From the NCBI RefSeq assembly GCF_014489615.1, contig NZ_CP060825.1, positions 5,812,001 through 5,876,000 of the forward strand: DNA of 64,000 nucleotides, given 5' to 3'. Shown here piece by piece: positions 26,083-35,742 of this stretch (position 1 is its first letter; each line of letters opens with the position of its first letter). Origin of the DNA: Streptomyces genisteinicus (GTDB taxonomy: Bacteria > Actinomycetota > Actinomycetes > Streptomycetales > Streptomycetaceae). Under the pieces are notes generated by a model that was not told the DNA's origin, did not search any database, and saw only the letters and a list, made by a program, of their open reading frames with translations. Both the position numbers and the translations under genes were made by a program.

Positions 26083-27347
26083 CGTGTCCTCCCACCTGGC
26101 CGCGTCAGCACCACCGCGGACTGGAACCCGCCGAACCCGCTGCCCACGGACAGCACGGTCCGCAGCTTCGCCGCCCGGGCGGTGCGCGGCACGTAGTCGA
26201 GATCGCACTCGGGGTCGGGCGTCTCGTAGTTCGCCGTCGGCGGGACCACCTGCCGGTCCATCGCCAGCACGCAGGCGACGACCTCGATGGCGCCGATCGC
26301 GCCCAGCGAGTGCCCCACCATCGACTTGATGGAACTCATCGGCACCTCGTACGCGTGCGCCCCGAGGGAGCGCTTCACGGCGGCCGTCTCGTGCCGGTCG
26401 TTCTGCTGGGTGCCGGAACCGTGGGCGTTGACGTAGTCGACGTCCGACCCGTCGAGACGGGCCTGGTCCAGCGCGCTGTCGATGGCCCGGGCCATCTCCA
26501 GGCCCTCACGGGTCAGCCCGGTCATGTGGTGCGCGTTGCCGAAGGTGGCGTAGCCGCCGACCTCGCAGTACACCGTCGCACCGCGCGCCCTGGCGTGCTC
26601 CAGCTCCTCCAGGACCAGCACCGCGCCGCCCTCGCCCATCACGAACCCGTCGCGGTGCGCGTCGAAGGGACGCGAGGCGTGCTCCGGGTCGTCGTTGTTG
26701 GCCGAGGTCGCCCGGATCGCGTCGAAGCAGGCCACGGTGATCGGGGAGATCGGCGAGTCGGAAGCGCCGGCGACACAGACGTCCACCCGGCCCTCCGCGA
26801 TGGCCTGGAAGGCGTAGCCGATCGCGTCCAGGCCCGAGGTGCAGCCCGTGGAGACGGTCTGCACCGGGCCGTGGGCACCGGTCTGCTCGGCCACCTCGGA
26901 GGCCAGCGCACTGGGCGAGAAGGCCCGGTGCAGATGCGGCCCCGCCTCGCTGTGGTCCACGTCCCAGCGACGGCCCGAACTGCTCACCGCCACGTAGTCG
27001 TGCTCCAGCCGGGTCGTGCCGCCGACCGCGGTGCCCATCGACACCCCGACCCGCCACGGGTCCTGCTTCGCCATGTCCAGACCGGCGTCGGTGAGCGCCT
27101 CACGGGCCGCGACCATGGCGAACTGCACGTACCGGTCGGCCCGTCGGACCTGCTGGGCGTCGAGGCCGTGGACCGCGGGGTCGAAGTCCACCTCGGCCGC
27201 GATCCGCGAGCGGAAGCCGGCCGGGTCGAAGAGGGTGATCCCCCGCGTCGCGGTCCGGCCGTCCGCCAGCAGGTTCCAGAACGCCGGGGCACCCACGCCA
27301 CCGGGTGCGACGATGCCGACGCCGGTCACCGCCACACGTCGGTTCAC
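26079..27347 (-). CDS. Ketosynthase KS-alpha (WhiE ORFIII-like)
   Basis: This 422-aa condensing enzyme of the minimal type II PKS has nucleophile C169 in VSTGCTSGLDAI and the histidines in VNAHGSGT and VGHSLGAIGA. It forms a heterodimer with the chain-length factor and elongates malonyl units on the ACP. The ATG overlaps the cupin stop by four bases. The cluster order is that of known spore-pigment operons. Confidence 0.95.
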   Translation of the reverse strand: MNRRVAVTGVGIVAPGGVGAPAFWNLLADGRTATRGITLFDPAGFRSRIAAEVDFDPAVHGLDAQQVRRADRYVQFAMVAAREALTDAGLDMAKQDPWRVGVSMGTAVGGTTRLEHDYVAVSSSGRRWDVDHSEAGPHLHRAFSPSALASEVAEQTGAHGPVQTVSTGCTSGLDAIGYAFQAIAEGRVDVCVAGASDSPISPITVACFDAIRATSANNDDPEHASRPFDAHRDGFVMGEGGAVLVLEELEHARARGATVYCEVGGYATFGNAHHMTGLTREGLEMARAIDSALDQARLDGSDVDYVNAHGSGTQQNDRHETAAVKRSLGAHAYEVPMSSIKSMVGHSLGAIGAIEVVACVLAMDRQVVPPTANYETPDPECDLDYVPRTARAAKLRTVLSVGSGFGGFQSAVVLTRPGGRTR

Positions 27348-27769
27348 GAAACCGCCCCCGTGGGCTGTGCGGCGTCCCGCGCCTGCGGCGTCTCCTCCGT
27401 GTCGACGTGCCCGAGCTCCGGACGCGGCGCCAGCGGACCGAGATGGAAGACCATCCGGGCCTCCGCCGAGCCCACGTTGCGGAACCGGTGACGGACGTAC
27501 GGCGGGATCATGAGCCCCTGGTCCGTGCGGATCGGGAACGTCTCGCCGTCCAGGTCGACTTCCAGCTCGCCGGCGACGACGTAGACGAACTCCTCGGAGT
27601 ACGGGTGGTAGTGCTCCCCGATCCGGTCGCCGGGCTCCACGATCGCCAGGCCCATGAAGCCGCTCGTGGCGCCCACCTCGGTGGGGGTGAGCATGGCGCG
27701 CAGGTCGCCTCCGCGCCGGCGGTTGGGCTGGGTCTCGCCGAGGTCGACGATGCGATGCGTTGTGGTCAT
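27344..27769 (-). CDS. Cupin-domain protein (WhiE ORFII-like)
   Basis: This 141-aa single cupin has metal-ligand motifs GEHYHPYSEEFVYVVAGE and a second part ending VRHRFRNVG. It is a conserved member of spore-pigment PKS operons, thought to assist cyclisation or oxygenation; the exact reaction is not certain. It is coupled to KS-alpha. Confidence 0.9.
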   Translation of the reverse strand: MTTTHRIVDLGETQPNRRRGGDLRAMLTPTEVGATSGFMGLAIVEPGDRIGEHYHPYSEEFVYVVAGELEVDLDGETFPIRTDQGLMIPPYVRHRFRNVGSAEARMVFHLGPLAPRPELGHVDTEETPQARDAAQPTGAVS

Positions 27770-27863
27770 GACTGATTCCTTCGCTGAGGCGGTAGGGCCA
27801 CGGGCGGGCGACAGCCGGCCGTGCGGTGCGCCGGAGCGCGGCGCCGGGGACGGGCGCGCGGCG

Positions 27864-28985
27864 TCAGCCGGCGCGGCGGTCCGTGATCAGGCGCATGTCG
27901 GCGCCGCGCAGCAGCCGCGCCGCGAGCTCGGCACCGGTGGGCGAGCCGCCCAGGCCGAGGGCTTCGAGGTCGAGCAGGCGGGCCAGCACGGCCGCCTTCC
28001 GGGGGCCGCGGACGCCGAGCGCGAGCAGCGGGTCGGCGTCGAGCGGGCCGCGCGTGTCGACGAGGCGCACGACGACGTCGTCGCGCTGGAAGACGGTGCT
28101 CGAGTCCACGAGCCCCGCGGGCTCGCCCGCGGCCGCCTCGTCCTGCCGGGCCAGCAGCCTGGCCAGCGCCATGCCGCAGCCCTGCTTGGCCGGGTAGTAC
28201 AGAGCGTGGCGCTCCACGTCCGTCCGCCCGCCGCCGGCGGTCGCCAGATGATGGACCGCGGGCAGCGCGGCACGGGTGAAGAACGTCCTGGCCGACTGCG
28301 GGTCGTCCAGATCGCGGTCCTGCTCCAGGTACGGGTTGATGGCCTCCTCGACGGCCCTGACCTCGGGCTGCCGGGCCACGTGCCGCAGCGCCGCCATCAG
28401 GTCGCCCTGCACCTCGATCGCCCGCACCACACGGTTGCCGTGCATGAAGAGCGAGGTCCGGGCCAGCCGGGTCGTGTCGTCGACCCGCGCCGTGGGGGAC
28501 GCGTACTCCGCGAGGATCGCGGCGACCTTCTCCTCCGTACCGGGCTTCACGGTGAAGGTGAGGGCGTGCCGCACGACGCCGTCGCCGACGCGGGGCGCGG
28601 CCTGGAGGGGGGTCCTGCGCGTGTCGTTCCCGGTGGCGTGCGTCCCGCCGGTCTCCCGCAGGACGCTGTAGCGGAACGAGCGGGTGTCGCGCACGCAGTC
28701 GTGCAGAGGCTTGACCGTGTCGAGGTGGTCCTCGCTGTTCACCCAGGCGAGGAACGGCGGCGCGCTCTCCCACTCACTGGTGATCAGCCACTGCGAGGGG
28801 TTCTCGATCGACTGGCAGAGCTGGTCGCTGATGTGACCCGGCACCGAGGCCACCTGGTGGCGCATGTGCTCGTAGGCGGTCAGGAACTGCTGCTGGGCGC
28901 CGTCGTGGAGATCCAGCAGCAGCACCACGCGCAGCCGGGAGCCGTCGAAGGCCGACTGGGATATACGTTCGGACAGCGTCGTCAT
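27864..28985 (-). CDS. WhiE ORFI-like protein, ABM-type monooxygenase domains
   Basis: This 373-aa protein starts MTTLSERISQSAFDG at an ATG preceded by GGAGAGG. The N-terminal part (about 15-110) with QQQFLTAYEHMRHQVASVPG and SQWLITSEWES is the ferredoxin-like antibiotic-biosynthesis monooxygenase type, and a second, weaker copy follows at about 135-230. It is the first gene of the leftward pigment operon. The role is probably quinone-forming oxidation, inferred from family and cluster. Confidence 0.85.
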   Translation of the reverse strand: MTTLSERISQSAFDGSRLRVVLLLDLHDGAQQQFLTAYEHMRHQVASVPGHISDQLCQSIENPSQWLITSEWESAPPFLAWVNSEDHLDTVKPLHDCVRDTRSFRYSVLRETGGTHATGNDTRRTPLQAAPRVGDGVVRHALTFTVKPGTEEKVAAILAEYASPTARVDDTTRLARTSLFMHGNRVVRAIEVQGDLMAALRHVARQPEVRAVEEAINPYLEQDRDLDDPQSARTFFTRAALPAVHHLATAGGGRTDVERHALYYPAKQGCGMALARLLARQDEAAAGEPAGLVDSSTVFQRDDVVVRLVDTRGPLDADPLLALGVRGPRKAAVLARLLDLEALGLGGSPTGAELAARLLRGADMRLITDRRAG

Positions 28986-29055
28986 GGTCACGCCTCTCCT
29001 CGGACAGTGATGTCGCCACGCCGGTTCCTCGGGGACTACGGGGCCCTGACTCGGC

Positions 29056-29082
29056 CGCGTACGAATGGGTCGCCGGTACGCG
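29056..29082. promoter_or_regulatory. Inverted repeat in the divergent pigment promoter region
   Basis: CGCGTAC (29056-29062) and GTACGCG (29076-29082) are perfect inverted arms around 13 nt, midway between the divergent ORFI-like and ORFVIII-like genes. In studied Streptomyces whiE is switched on late by sporulation regulators (BldM/WhiI, sigma F). This element is a candidate site, but I cannot assign a protein. Confidence 0.45.
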
Positions 29083-29228
29083 GTGTGGCGGTCCGTTCCT
29101 GATCCTGTGCCGCTACCACGAGTGGCGCGAGATGTGTGAACCACCCGGGTGAAGCGGCGAGGGAACGCAGCGGCCGGGGGCATGGAACAGGCGTCCCTTC
29201 CCCCGGAAAGCCGCGGCAGGAGCCACCG

Positions 29229-30887
29229 ATGCAACACCGACCCGAAGTACGCGTCCCGGTCCTCGTCGTGGGCGGCTCCCTGGTGGGCCTGTCCATGTCC
29301 CTCTTCCTCGGTCGCCTCGGAATCGACCACATGCTCGTCGAACGCCACGCGGGCACCTCGCACCACCCGCGGGGCCGCGGCAACAACGTCCGCACCATGG
29401 AGGTCTTCCGCTCCGCGGGTGTCGCCGACGGCATCCGCGACGCCGCCCGGGTCCTCGCCGGCAACCAGGGCATCCTCCAGGTCCGCACCCTCACCGACAG
29501 TGAGGGGGAGTGGCTCGTCAAGGAGGTGCAGCCCGGCAGCACGGCCGCCGCCTACAGTCCCTCCGCCTGGTGCGTCTGCAGCCAGAACGACCTGGAGCCG
29601 GTGTTGCTGGAACACGCGCGCAAGCAGGGCGGCGACATCCGCTTCTCCACCGAACTGCGCTCCTTCGAACAGGACGCCGCGGGCGTCACCGCCGTCGTCG
29701 AGGACCGGGACACCGGCCGGCTCCAGACCGTGCGCGCCGACTACCTCGTCGCCGCGGACGGCCCGCGCAGCCCCGTGCGCGAGGCCCTCGGCATCGGGCA
29801 CTCCGGTCCGGGCGACCTCTTCCACAACGTCAGCGTCACCTTCCGCTCCCGCGGGCTGCCCGCCGTCGTCGGCGACCGCAGGTTCATCGTCTGCTACCTC
29901 ACCGAACCCGGCGCGGACGGAGCCCTGTTGCCGGTGGACAACGACGAGCAGTGGGTGTTCCACGCGCCCTGGCAGCCCGAACAGGGCGAGACGCTCGACG
30001 ACTTCACCGACGAGCGTCTCGTCGAGCACATCCGCCGCGCCGCGGGCATGCCCGGTCTCGACGTCGAGATCACCGGCAAGTCGCCCTGGCACGCCGCGGA
30101 ACGCGTCGCGGACCGCTACGCCGACGGCCGGGTCTTCCTCGCCGGGGACAGCGCCCACGAGATGTCGCCGACCGGCGCGTTCGGTTCCAACACCGGTATC
30201 CAGGACGCCCACAACCTGGCCTGGAAGCTCGCCGCCGTGCTGCGCGGCACCGCCGGCGAGGGCCTGCTCGGCACCTACGAGACCGAGCGCCGCCCCGTCG
30301 CCGTGGCCACCAGCGCCCGCGCCTCGTCCCGGTCCCGCGAGCACAGCCACCCCGGGTACCGTCCGGCCCCGGGCGGCGGCGGCAAGCAGAGCGCCATGCT
30401 CGCGGTCGCCGTCGGCTACCGCTACCGCGAGGGCGCCGTCGTCGGCGCGGACGCCGGTCTGCCGACCGTTCCCGAGGAGCTGGAGCTCACCGGCGAGCCC
30501 GGCAGCAGGGCTCCGCACCTGTGGCTGCGCCGTCCCGGCGGACACCCCTCGCTCTCCACCCTCGACCTCTACGAGCGCGATCTCGTCCTGCTGACCGGCA
30601 CCGGCCCGGCGGCCGGCGCCTGGCGGGCCGCGGCCGTCCGGGCGGCCGGGGAGCTCGGCGTGCCGCTCCGCGTCCACGCGGTCGGCGACGGTCCGGACGC
30701 CGACCTCCAGCCGGAGACCGGCGCGGACTGGGCGTCCGCGCACGGCACCACCGCCGACGGGGCGGTGCTGGTGCGTCCCGACGGGTTCGTCGCCTGGCGC
30801 TCGCCGGGCCCGGCGGACGACCCCGGGCGGGCCCTCACCGAGGTGCTGCGGGGCGTGCTGTACCGCGGGGTGGACGCCCGGGCCTGA
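29229..30887 (+). CDS. FAD-dependent aromatic hydroxylase (WhiE ORFVIII-like)
   Basis: This 552-aa flavoprotein monooxygenase of the PHBH/TcmG class should hydroxylate the aromatic polyketide. The FAD-binding motif is VLVVGGSLVGLSMSLFLGR; DG fingerprint YLVAADGPRSPVR; second FAD motif GRVFLAGDSAHEMSPTGAFG. A thioredoxin-like C-terminal domain (about 400-550) is typical. The ATG follows AGGAG. It is transcribed divergently from the rest of the pigment genes, as in characterised whiE clusters. Confidence 0.92.
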   Translation: MQHRPEVRVPVLVVGGSLVGLSMSLFLGRLGIDHMLVERHAGTSHHPRGRGNNVRTMEVFRSAGVADGIRDAARVLAGNQGILQVRTLTDSEGEWLVKEVQPGSTAAAYSPSAWCVCSQNDLEPVLLEHARKQGGDIRFSTELRSFEQDAAGVTAVVEDRDTGRLQTVRADYLVAADGPRSPVREALGIGHSGPGDLFHNVSVTFRSRGLPAVVGDRRFIVCYLTEPGADGALLPVDNDEQWVFHAPWQPEQGETLDDFTDERLVEHIRRAAGMPGLDVEITGKSPWHAAERVADRYADGRVFLAGDSAHEMSPTGAFGSNTGIQDAHNLAWKLAAVLRGTAGEGLLGTYETERRPVAVATSARASSRSREHSHPGYRPAPGGGGKQSAMLAVAVGYRYREGAVVGADAGLPTVPEELELTGEPGSRAPHLWLRRPGGHPSLSTLDLYERDLVLLTGTGPAAGAWRAAAVRAAGELGVPLRVHAVGDGPDADLQPETGADWASAHGTTADGAVLVRPDGFVAWRSPGPADDPGRALTEVLRGVLYRGVDARA

Positions 30888-30912
30888 GCCGGGACCCGGC
30901 TGGTAGCGTCGC

Positions 30913-30945
30913 GAGGGAGGCGGCCGGACGACGGCCGCCTCCCTC
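30913..30945. terminator. Terminator after the FAD hydroxylase gene
   Basis: A 13-bp perfect stem (30913-30925 with 30933-30945) with a 7-nt loop lies 26 nt past the stop. Confidence 0.85.
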
Positions 30946-31057
30946 TCTGGTGCCGTGAACGCGGCCGCCGGGGCGGCCGTACTCCACGTCGGCGACCGCT
31001 TCCGGACCGTCGCCCGGTCCGGCGGCGGCAGACCGGCCGGGCAGAAAGGGACACGCC

Positions 31058-32413
31058 GTGACCGCTTCGGACCCGAAGGGCCGCCAGGCCGCGCTCCAAG
31101 CCGAGCTCGAACGCCGCAACCCCGGCGAACCCGAGTTCCACCAGGCGGCCCGTGAGGTCCTGGAGAGTCTCGCGCCCGTCTTCGGGGCCCGCCCCGACTA
31201 CGCCGAGCCGGGGCTCGTCGAACGCCTCCTGGAGCCCGAGCGGCAGATCCTCTTCCGGGTGCCGTGGCAGGACGACCGGGGCGCCGTGCACGTCAACCGG
31301 GGCTTCAGGGTGGAGTTCAACAGCGCCCTCGGCCCCTACAAGGGCGGTCTGCGCTTCCACCCGTCGGTGAACCTCGGGGTGGTCAAGTTCCTCGGCTTCG
31401 AGCAGATCTTCAAGAACGCCCTCACCGGGCTCGCCATCGGCGGCGGCAAGGGCGGCAGCGACTTCGACCCGCGCGGCCGTTCGGACGCCGAGGTGATGCG
31501 CTTCTGCCAGTCCTTCATGACCGAACTCCACCGCCACATCGGCGAGTACACCGACGTCCCCGCCGGTGACATCGGCGTCGGGGGCCGGGAGATCGGCTAC
31601 CTCTTCGGCCAGTACCGCCGGATCACCAACCGCTGGGAGGCGGGCGTCCTCACCGGCAAGGGGACCGCCTGGGGCGGCTCGGCCGGCCGGCCCGAGGCCA
31701 CGGGATACGGCAGCGTCCTGTTCGCCGCCGAGATGCTGAAGGAGCGCGGCGAGGACCTGGCGGGGCTGACGGCCGTCGTCTCCGGCTCCGGGAACGTCGC
31801 GATCCACACCGTCGAGAAGCTGATCGCCCTCGGCGCCCACCCCGTCACCTGCTCCGACTCCCAGGGCGTGATCGTCGACGAGAAGGGCGTCGACGTCGGC
31901 CTGCTGCGGCAGATCAAGGAGGTCGAACGCGGGCGCCTCGACGAGTACGCCCGGCGGCGCGGCGGCTCCGCGCGCCATCTGCCCGGCGGCACCGTGTGGG
32001 ACGTCCCCGCCGATCTCGCCTTCCCCTCCGCCACACAGAACGAACTGGACGCCGCGCACGCCCGCACCCTGGTCGCGGGCGGTGTCCGCGCCGTCTCGGA
32101 GGGCGCCAACATGCCGTGCACCCCGGAAGCCGTGCGCATCTTCCAGGAGGCGGGCGTCGCCTTCGGCCCGGGCAAGGCGGCCAACGCGGGCGGCGTCGCG
32201 GTCAGCGCCCTGGAGATGCGGCAGAACGCCGCCCGGGAGAGCTGGCCCCAGGAGCGGGTGGAGGACGAACTCGCCCTGATCATGGCCGGCATCCACCGCA
32301 CCTGCCGTGAGACGGCCGAGCGCTACGGCAGCCCCGGCGACTACGTGGCGGGCGCCAACATCGCCGGCTTCGAGCGGGTCGCGGACGCCATGCTCGCGCA
32401 GGGCGTGATCTGA
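31058..32413 (+). CDS. gdhA: Glutamate dehydrogenase, NADP type
   Basis: This 451-aa enzyme interconverts 2-oxoglutarate plus ammonium and glutamate. Substrate motifs are GPYKGGLRFHPSV and GGGKGGSDFDP (K131), with the nucleotide-binding GSGNVAIHTVEKL at about 246. Length and the hexameric small-type pattern fit the NADP-dependent anabolic enzyme. The GTG follows AAAGGGA. It is a single-gene unit bounded by hairpins. Confidence 0.95.
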   Translation: MTASDPKGRQAALQAELERRNPGEPEFHQAAREVLESLAPVFGARPDYAEPGLVERLLEPERQILFRVPWQDDRGAVHVNRGFRVEFNSALGPYKGGLRFHPSVNLGVVKFLGFEQIFKNALTGLAIGGGKGGSDFDPRGRSDAEVMRFCQSFMTELHRHIGEYTDVPAGDIGVGGREIGYLFGQYRRITNRWEAGVLTGKGTAWGGSAGRPEATGYGSVLFAAEMLKERGEDLAGLTAVVSGSGNVAIHTVEKLIALGAHPVTCSDSQGVIVDEKGVDVGLLRQIKEVERGRLDEYARRRGGSARHLPGGTVWDVPADLAFPSATQNELDAAHARTLVAGGVRAVSEGANMPCTPEAVRIFQEAGVAFGPGKAANAGGVAVSALEMRQNAARESWPQERVEDELALIMAGIHRTCRETAERYGSPGDYVAGANIAGFERVADAMLAQGVI

Positions 32414-32417
32414 CGGT

Positions 32418-32506
32418 CCGCCCGTACGGCGCGCCCGCACCGCGCGGGCCGCGCCCGCAGGCCGGCAGCACCCCCCAGGCGCACCGCCCGTACGGCGCGC
32501 CCGCAC
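32418..32506. repeat. 23-bp direct repeat downstream of gdhA
   Basis: An identical 23-bp GC-rich sequence containing CCGTACGG occurs at 32418-32440 and 32484-32506. Function unknown; it could be a remnant of local duplication. Confidence 0.8.
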
Positions 32507-32512
32507 GCCGCA

Positions 32513-32543
32513 GGGCCCGCCGCCCCGAGGGGGCGGCGGGCCC
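32513..32543. terminator. Bidirectional terminator between gdhA and amylase
   Basis: A 14-bp perfect stem (32513-32526 with 32530-32543) with a 3-nt loop lies between the two convergent genes. Confidence 0.85.
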
Positions 32544-32562
32544 GTCGTGCCTGAGCGTCCCG

Positions 32563-35541
32563 CTACTTCAGGTACGGGCCGTCGGCGCCGATCTTCCCGG
32601 TGCCGTTCAGCACGTAGACGCGCAGGTTGCCCTTGCCCGGGGCGGCCACGCTCAGGGTGCCGCCGGTGACCGTCTTCGTGTCACCCGTGACGGCGTCCCG
32701 GTAGGTGCCGTTCGGGATCCCGGTGTACGTCGCCGAGCCGCTGACGGTGACCAGCGCGAAGCTGTCCGTCGAGCCGCTGGTCCAGCGGCGCTTGAAGGCC
32801 ATCTGTCCGGTGATGCCCTCCGTCGAGTACTGGCCCGTCTGGAGGGCGGGGACCGCACGGCGGATCTGGTTCAGCCGCTGGAGGTGCTTGACCAGCGGCT
32901 GCTGGAGGGTCGTCGCGACCGCCCCGCTCGCGGACTCCACCGTGGAGAAGCCGGACGCCTTCACGTCGCCGGCGATCCGGTCGCCGAAGTACGCGCGGCC
33001 GGTGCTCGCCAGCGGGCAGGTCGGTCCGCAGTCGATCTTCTTGCCGGCCTGGAACTCGACCTCCGAGCCGTAGTAGAGGGTGGGAATGCCGCGGAACGTC
33101 CACATCAGCGACATGTTCTCGGCCCACGCGTCCGTGCCGCCCGCGTAGCGCTCGCTGCTCTTGTTGGGACCGTAGTCGTGGCTGTCGACGTAGACGACGT
33201 TGTAGGTGGCGTCGTTGTAGCTGTCGTCCGAGTCCTTGCCGTTGTGGAAGGCGTTCGGGGCGTCACCGAAGTTCATGTGCATGCGCATGTCGATGACGTT
33301 CATGCCGGAGAAGCGGCTGTGGTCCGGCGCGTGGTACGTGTTGCCCCGCAGGAAGGCGTTGTCGGACGTCGGCTGGTCGGCGGTGCCCCGCTGCTGCTCG
33401 TCGGCGTACATCTCCAGCGCGGCCTTCTCGTCGTCCGCGCTGTACTCCTTCCGCTCCTTCCAGGTGAAGAACTGCGCGGAGTGGTTGACCGAGCCGCGGT
33501 TCCACTTGTCGTTGACGAAGGCCGCGACCTCGCCGAAGACGAAGAAGTTCTTCGCCGCCTCGGCCCCGTGCTGCTGGGTGACCCGCTCGGCGATGGCCGG
33601 CAGGAAGCGGCGGTTCCAGGTGGTCCGGGGGATGTGCACGGCCGTGTCGACGCGGAAGCCGTCCACGCCCATGTCGATGTACTTGTTGTACGCGCCGATC
33701 AGGTAGTTCTGCACGGTCGCGTTCTCGGTGTTGAAGTCGGCCAGGTCGTCGTGCAGCCAGCAGGAACGCGAGTCCTCGCCCTCCCAGTTGCCGATCCAGC
33801 AGTTGTGGTACAGCGCCTTCGGGAACATGCCCGAGGTGGGGCTCGGCCACTGGCAGTTGTAGATGCGGTAGCCCTCCGGCGAGGTGTGCTGCGTCGGCGT
33901 GCCCCAGTTCACACAGGTGTTGCCGGTGGGCGCGGCCGTCGACCACAGGTCGCCGTTGTAGTACGACTTCCCGGACTTCGGCTCGACGGTGAGCCCGTCG
34001 TACTCGAAGGAGGCGTTGGGCTCGTCGTAGTACCAGCTCCACTGGGCGTCCCGGACGCCGTACACCTTCGGTGTGAACAGGCCCTTGGCGCCCCAGCGGG
34101 AGGAGTGGTTGTAGACCACGTCCTGGTAGATCTTCATGCCCTTGGCGTGTGCGGCGTCGATCAGGTCCTGGTACGAGGCGCCGGCCGACTCCAGCCGGCG
34201 GTCCACCTTGTAGAAGTCGTAGCCGTGGTAGCCGTGGTAGTCGTAGTCCGAGCGGTTCAGCACCACCGGCGTGATCCACACGGCGGAGAAGCCGAGCGCC
34301 TTGATGTAGTCCAGCTTCTGGACGAGCCCCTTGAAGTCGCCCCGGAACATCGGGTCGGCGTTCGCGGCGTTGCCCGACTTCTCGTGCTGGTTGCCGCCCC
34401 GGTTGTTCGACGCGTCGCCGTCGTTGAAGCGGGCGGTGAGGACGAAGTAGATCGGGTCCTTGCGCGGGTCCGTGCCCAGCGGCTTGCCGGCGGCGGGCGT
34501 GGCGGGCTTCGTGCCGGTCGTCGCCGTCGCGGACGCGGACGCAACCGAGACGTTCCCGGCCGCGTCGACGGCCCGCACGGTGTAGGTGTACGCGGTCCGC
34601 TCGGCGAGGTTCGTGTCGGTGAAGACGGTGGAGCCGACGTCGGTCACCACGGTGCCGCCGGTGCCGCCGGTACGCGTGACCTGGTACGACGTGACGGCCT
34701 TGTTGTCGCTCGACGGCTCCCACGTCAGCACGATCGACACGCCGTCCGCGCTCGCGGCGACCTTCGCGGGCACGGTCGGCGCCTCGGTGTCCGGGGGCTC
34801 CGCGACACAGGGGTCGGCCGCGTTCGCCTTCACCGTGCGGTCCCTGACCGTCGACACGCCCTTGGCGAGGAGATAGTCCTGGCCGTTGTTGTTGTCCCAG
34901 ACGCCGTTGCCGTTGTTGAACGCCGCGCGCAGGGTGGCGGCGGAGCCCAGCGACACCGTCCTCTTCACCCAGCCCGTGCAGGCCGGGGTCATGCCGACGC
35001 CGGGCACCGCCGTCCAGGCGCCCCCGGCCGGCTGGTAGTGCAGGTTGGTCGTCGGCCAGCCGACCGTCGCCGTCGAGTAGTAGACGGTGGCCTCGTTGCC
35101 CGGGCCCTCGGTGCCGGCGCACGGGTCCGAGTGCGCGACCACGCCGTCCCGGACGGTGATCGTCCCGGTGCCCAGGTCGTAGTTCGCGCCGCCGTTGTTG
35201 TCCCAGACGCCCGAGCCGTTGTTGAACGTCGCCTTCAGGCCGGCGGCCGAGCCGAGATCGACGGTCTTCTTGACCCAGTCGGTGCAGGCGGCCTCCATCG
35301 TGACGCCCGGGACGGTCGTCCACGAACCGCCGTCGGGGCTGTAGTGGAGCCTGTACTGCGACCAGTTCTTCGTCTTCGTGTAGTAGAAGACGGTGGCGGT
35401 GTTCGCCGCCGCGGTCGTCCCGGTCGCGGCGGACGCGGGGGCCGCGCCGTGCGGCACGGCCGTCAGCAGCCCGACCAGGCCCGCGGTCGCGACGGCCGCC
35501 GCCAGGGGGCGTCTCGGCAGCCGTCGGTCGATGCGTTTCAT
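32563..35541 (-). CDS. Secreted GH13 alpha-amylase with two CBM25-like modules and FnIII
   Basis: This 992-aa extracellular starch-degrading enzyme has a signal peptide ending APASAATG (about 39). Two CBM25-like starch-binding modules (about 47-140 and 147-245) share TVPGVTMEAACTDWVKKTV-type strands and FNNGSGVWDNN. A fibronectin III domain (about 250-340) follows. The GH13 barrel (about 360-900) has the nucleophile Asp in GFRVDTAVHI, the acid Glu in FVFGEVAAF and the third Asp in YVDSHDYG. I chose the ATG at the signal peptide. It has its own promoter and MalR-like half-sites. Confidence 0.92.
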   Translation of the reverse strand: MKRIDRRLPRRPLAAAVATAGLVGLLTAVPHGAAPASAATGTTAAANTATVFYYTKTKNWSQYRLHYSPDGGSWTTVPGVTMEAACTDWVKKTVDLGSAAGLKATFNNGSGVWDNNGGANYDLGTGTITVRDGVVAHSDPCAGTEGPGNEATVYYSTATVGWPTTNLHYQPAGGAWTAVPGVGMTPACTGWVKRTVSLGSAATLRAAFNNGNGVWDNNNGQDYLLAKGVSTVRDRTVKANAADPCVAEPPDTEAPTVPAKVAASADGVSIVLTWEPSSDNKAVTSYQVTRTGGTGGTVVTDVGSTVFTDTNLAERTAYTYTVRAVDAAGNVSVASASATATTGTKPATPAAGKPLGTDPRKDPIYFVLTARFNDGDASNNRGGNQHEKSGNAANADPMFRGDFKGLVQKLDYIKALGFSAVWITPVVLNRSDYDYHGYHGYDFYKVDRRLESAGASYQDLIDAAHAKGMKIYQDVVYNHSSRWGAKGLFTPKVYGVRDAQWSWYYDEPNASFEYDGLTVEPKSGKSYYNGDLWSTAAPTGNTCVNWGTPTQHTSPEGYRIYNCQWPSPTSGMFPKALYHNCWIGNWEGEDSRSCWLHDDLADFNTENATVQNYLIGAYNKYIDMGVDGFRVDTAVHIPRTTWNRRFLPAIAERVTQQHGAEAAKNFFVFGEVAAFVNDKWNRGSVNHSAQFFTWKERKEYSADDEKAALEMYADEQQRGTADQPTSDNAFLRGNTYHAPDHSRFSGMNVIDMRMHMNFGDAPNAFHNGKDSDDSYNDATYNVVYVDSHDYGPNKSSERYAGGTDAWAENMSLMWTFRGIPTLYYGSEVEFQAGKKIDCGPTCPLASTGRAYFGDRIAGDVKASGFSTVESASGAVATTLQQPLVKHLQRLNQIRRAVPALQTGQYSTEGITGQMAFKRRWTSGSTDSFALVTVSGSATYTGIPNGTYRDAVTGDTKTVTGGTLSVAAPGKGNLRVYVLNGTGKIGADGPYLK

Positions 35542-35686
35542 GGTGTCTCCAGGGGGAGGGCCGCGGCTGGGTGGGCCGCGGCAGCGGCGGAGCGGGACGG
35601 CAGCGGACCGTCCTGCCCGGACTCCGCCCGGAGCCCTGACGCGCCTCGGGGCTCGAGCGAACACGGATGGAAATCCGGTCGGAAAA

Positions 35687-35705
35687 TTGCAGCAACATAT
35701 TGCGG
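35687..35705. promoter_or_regulatory. MalR-like repeats in the amylase leader
   Basis: TTGCAGCAA (35687-35695) and TTGCGG (35700-35705) are direct half-sites with 13-nt phasing. They begin 9 nt downstream of the candidate -10 box on the gene strand, a typical repressor position. They match the CTTGC(A/G)G motif of the mal locus. Confidence 0.55.
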
Positions 35706-35713
35706 CGGGAAGG

Positions 35714-35742
35714 AAGTTACCGCCGCGCGACGAGCGCGTAAA
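35714..35742 (-). promoter_or_regulatory. Candidate amylase promoter
   Basis: Read on the minus strand, TTTACG (35742-35737) and TAACTT (35719-35714) are 17 nt apart. The start point would fall just before the MalR-like repeats. Confidence 0.5.
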
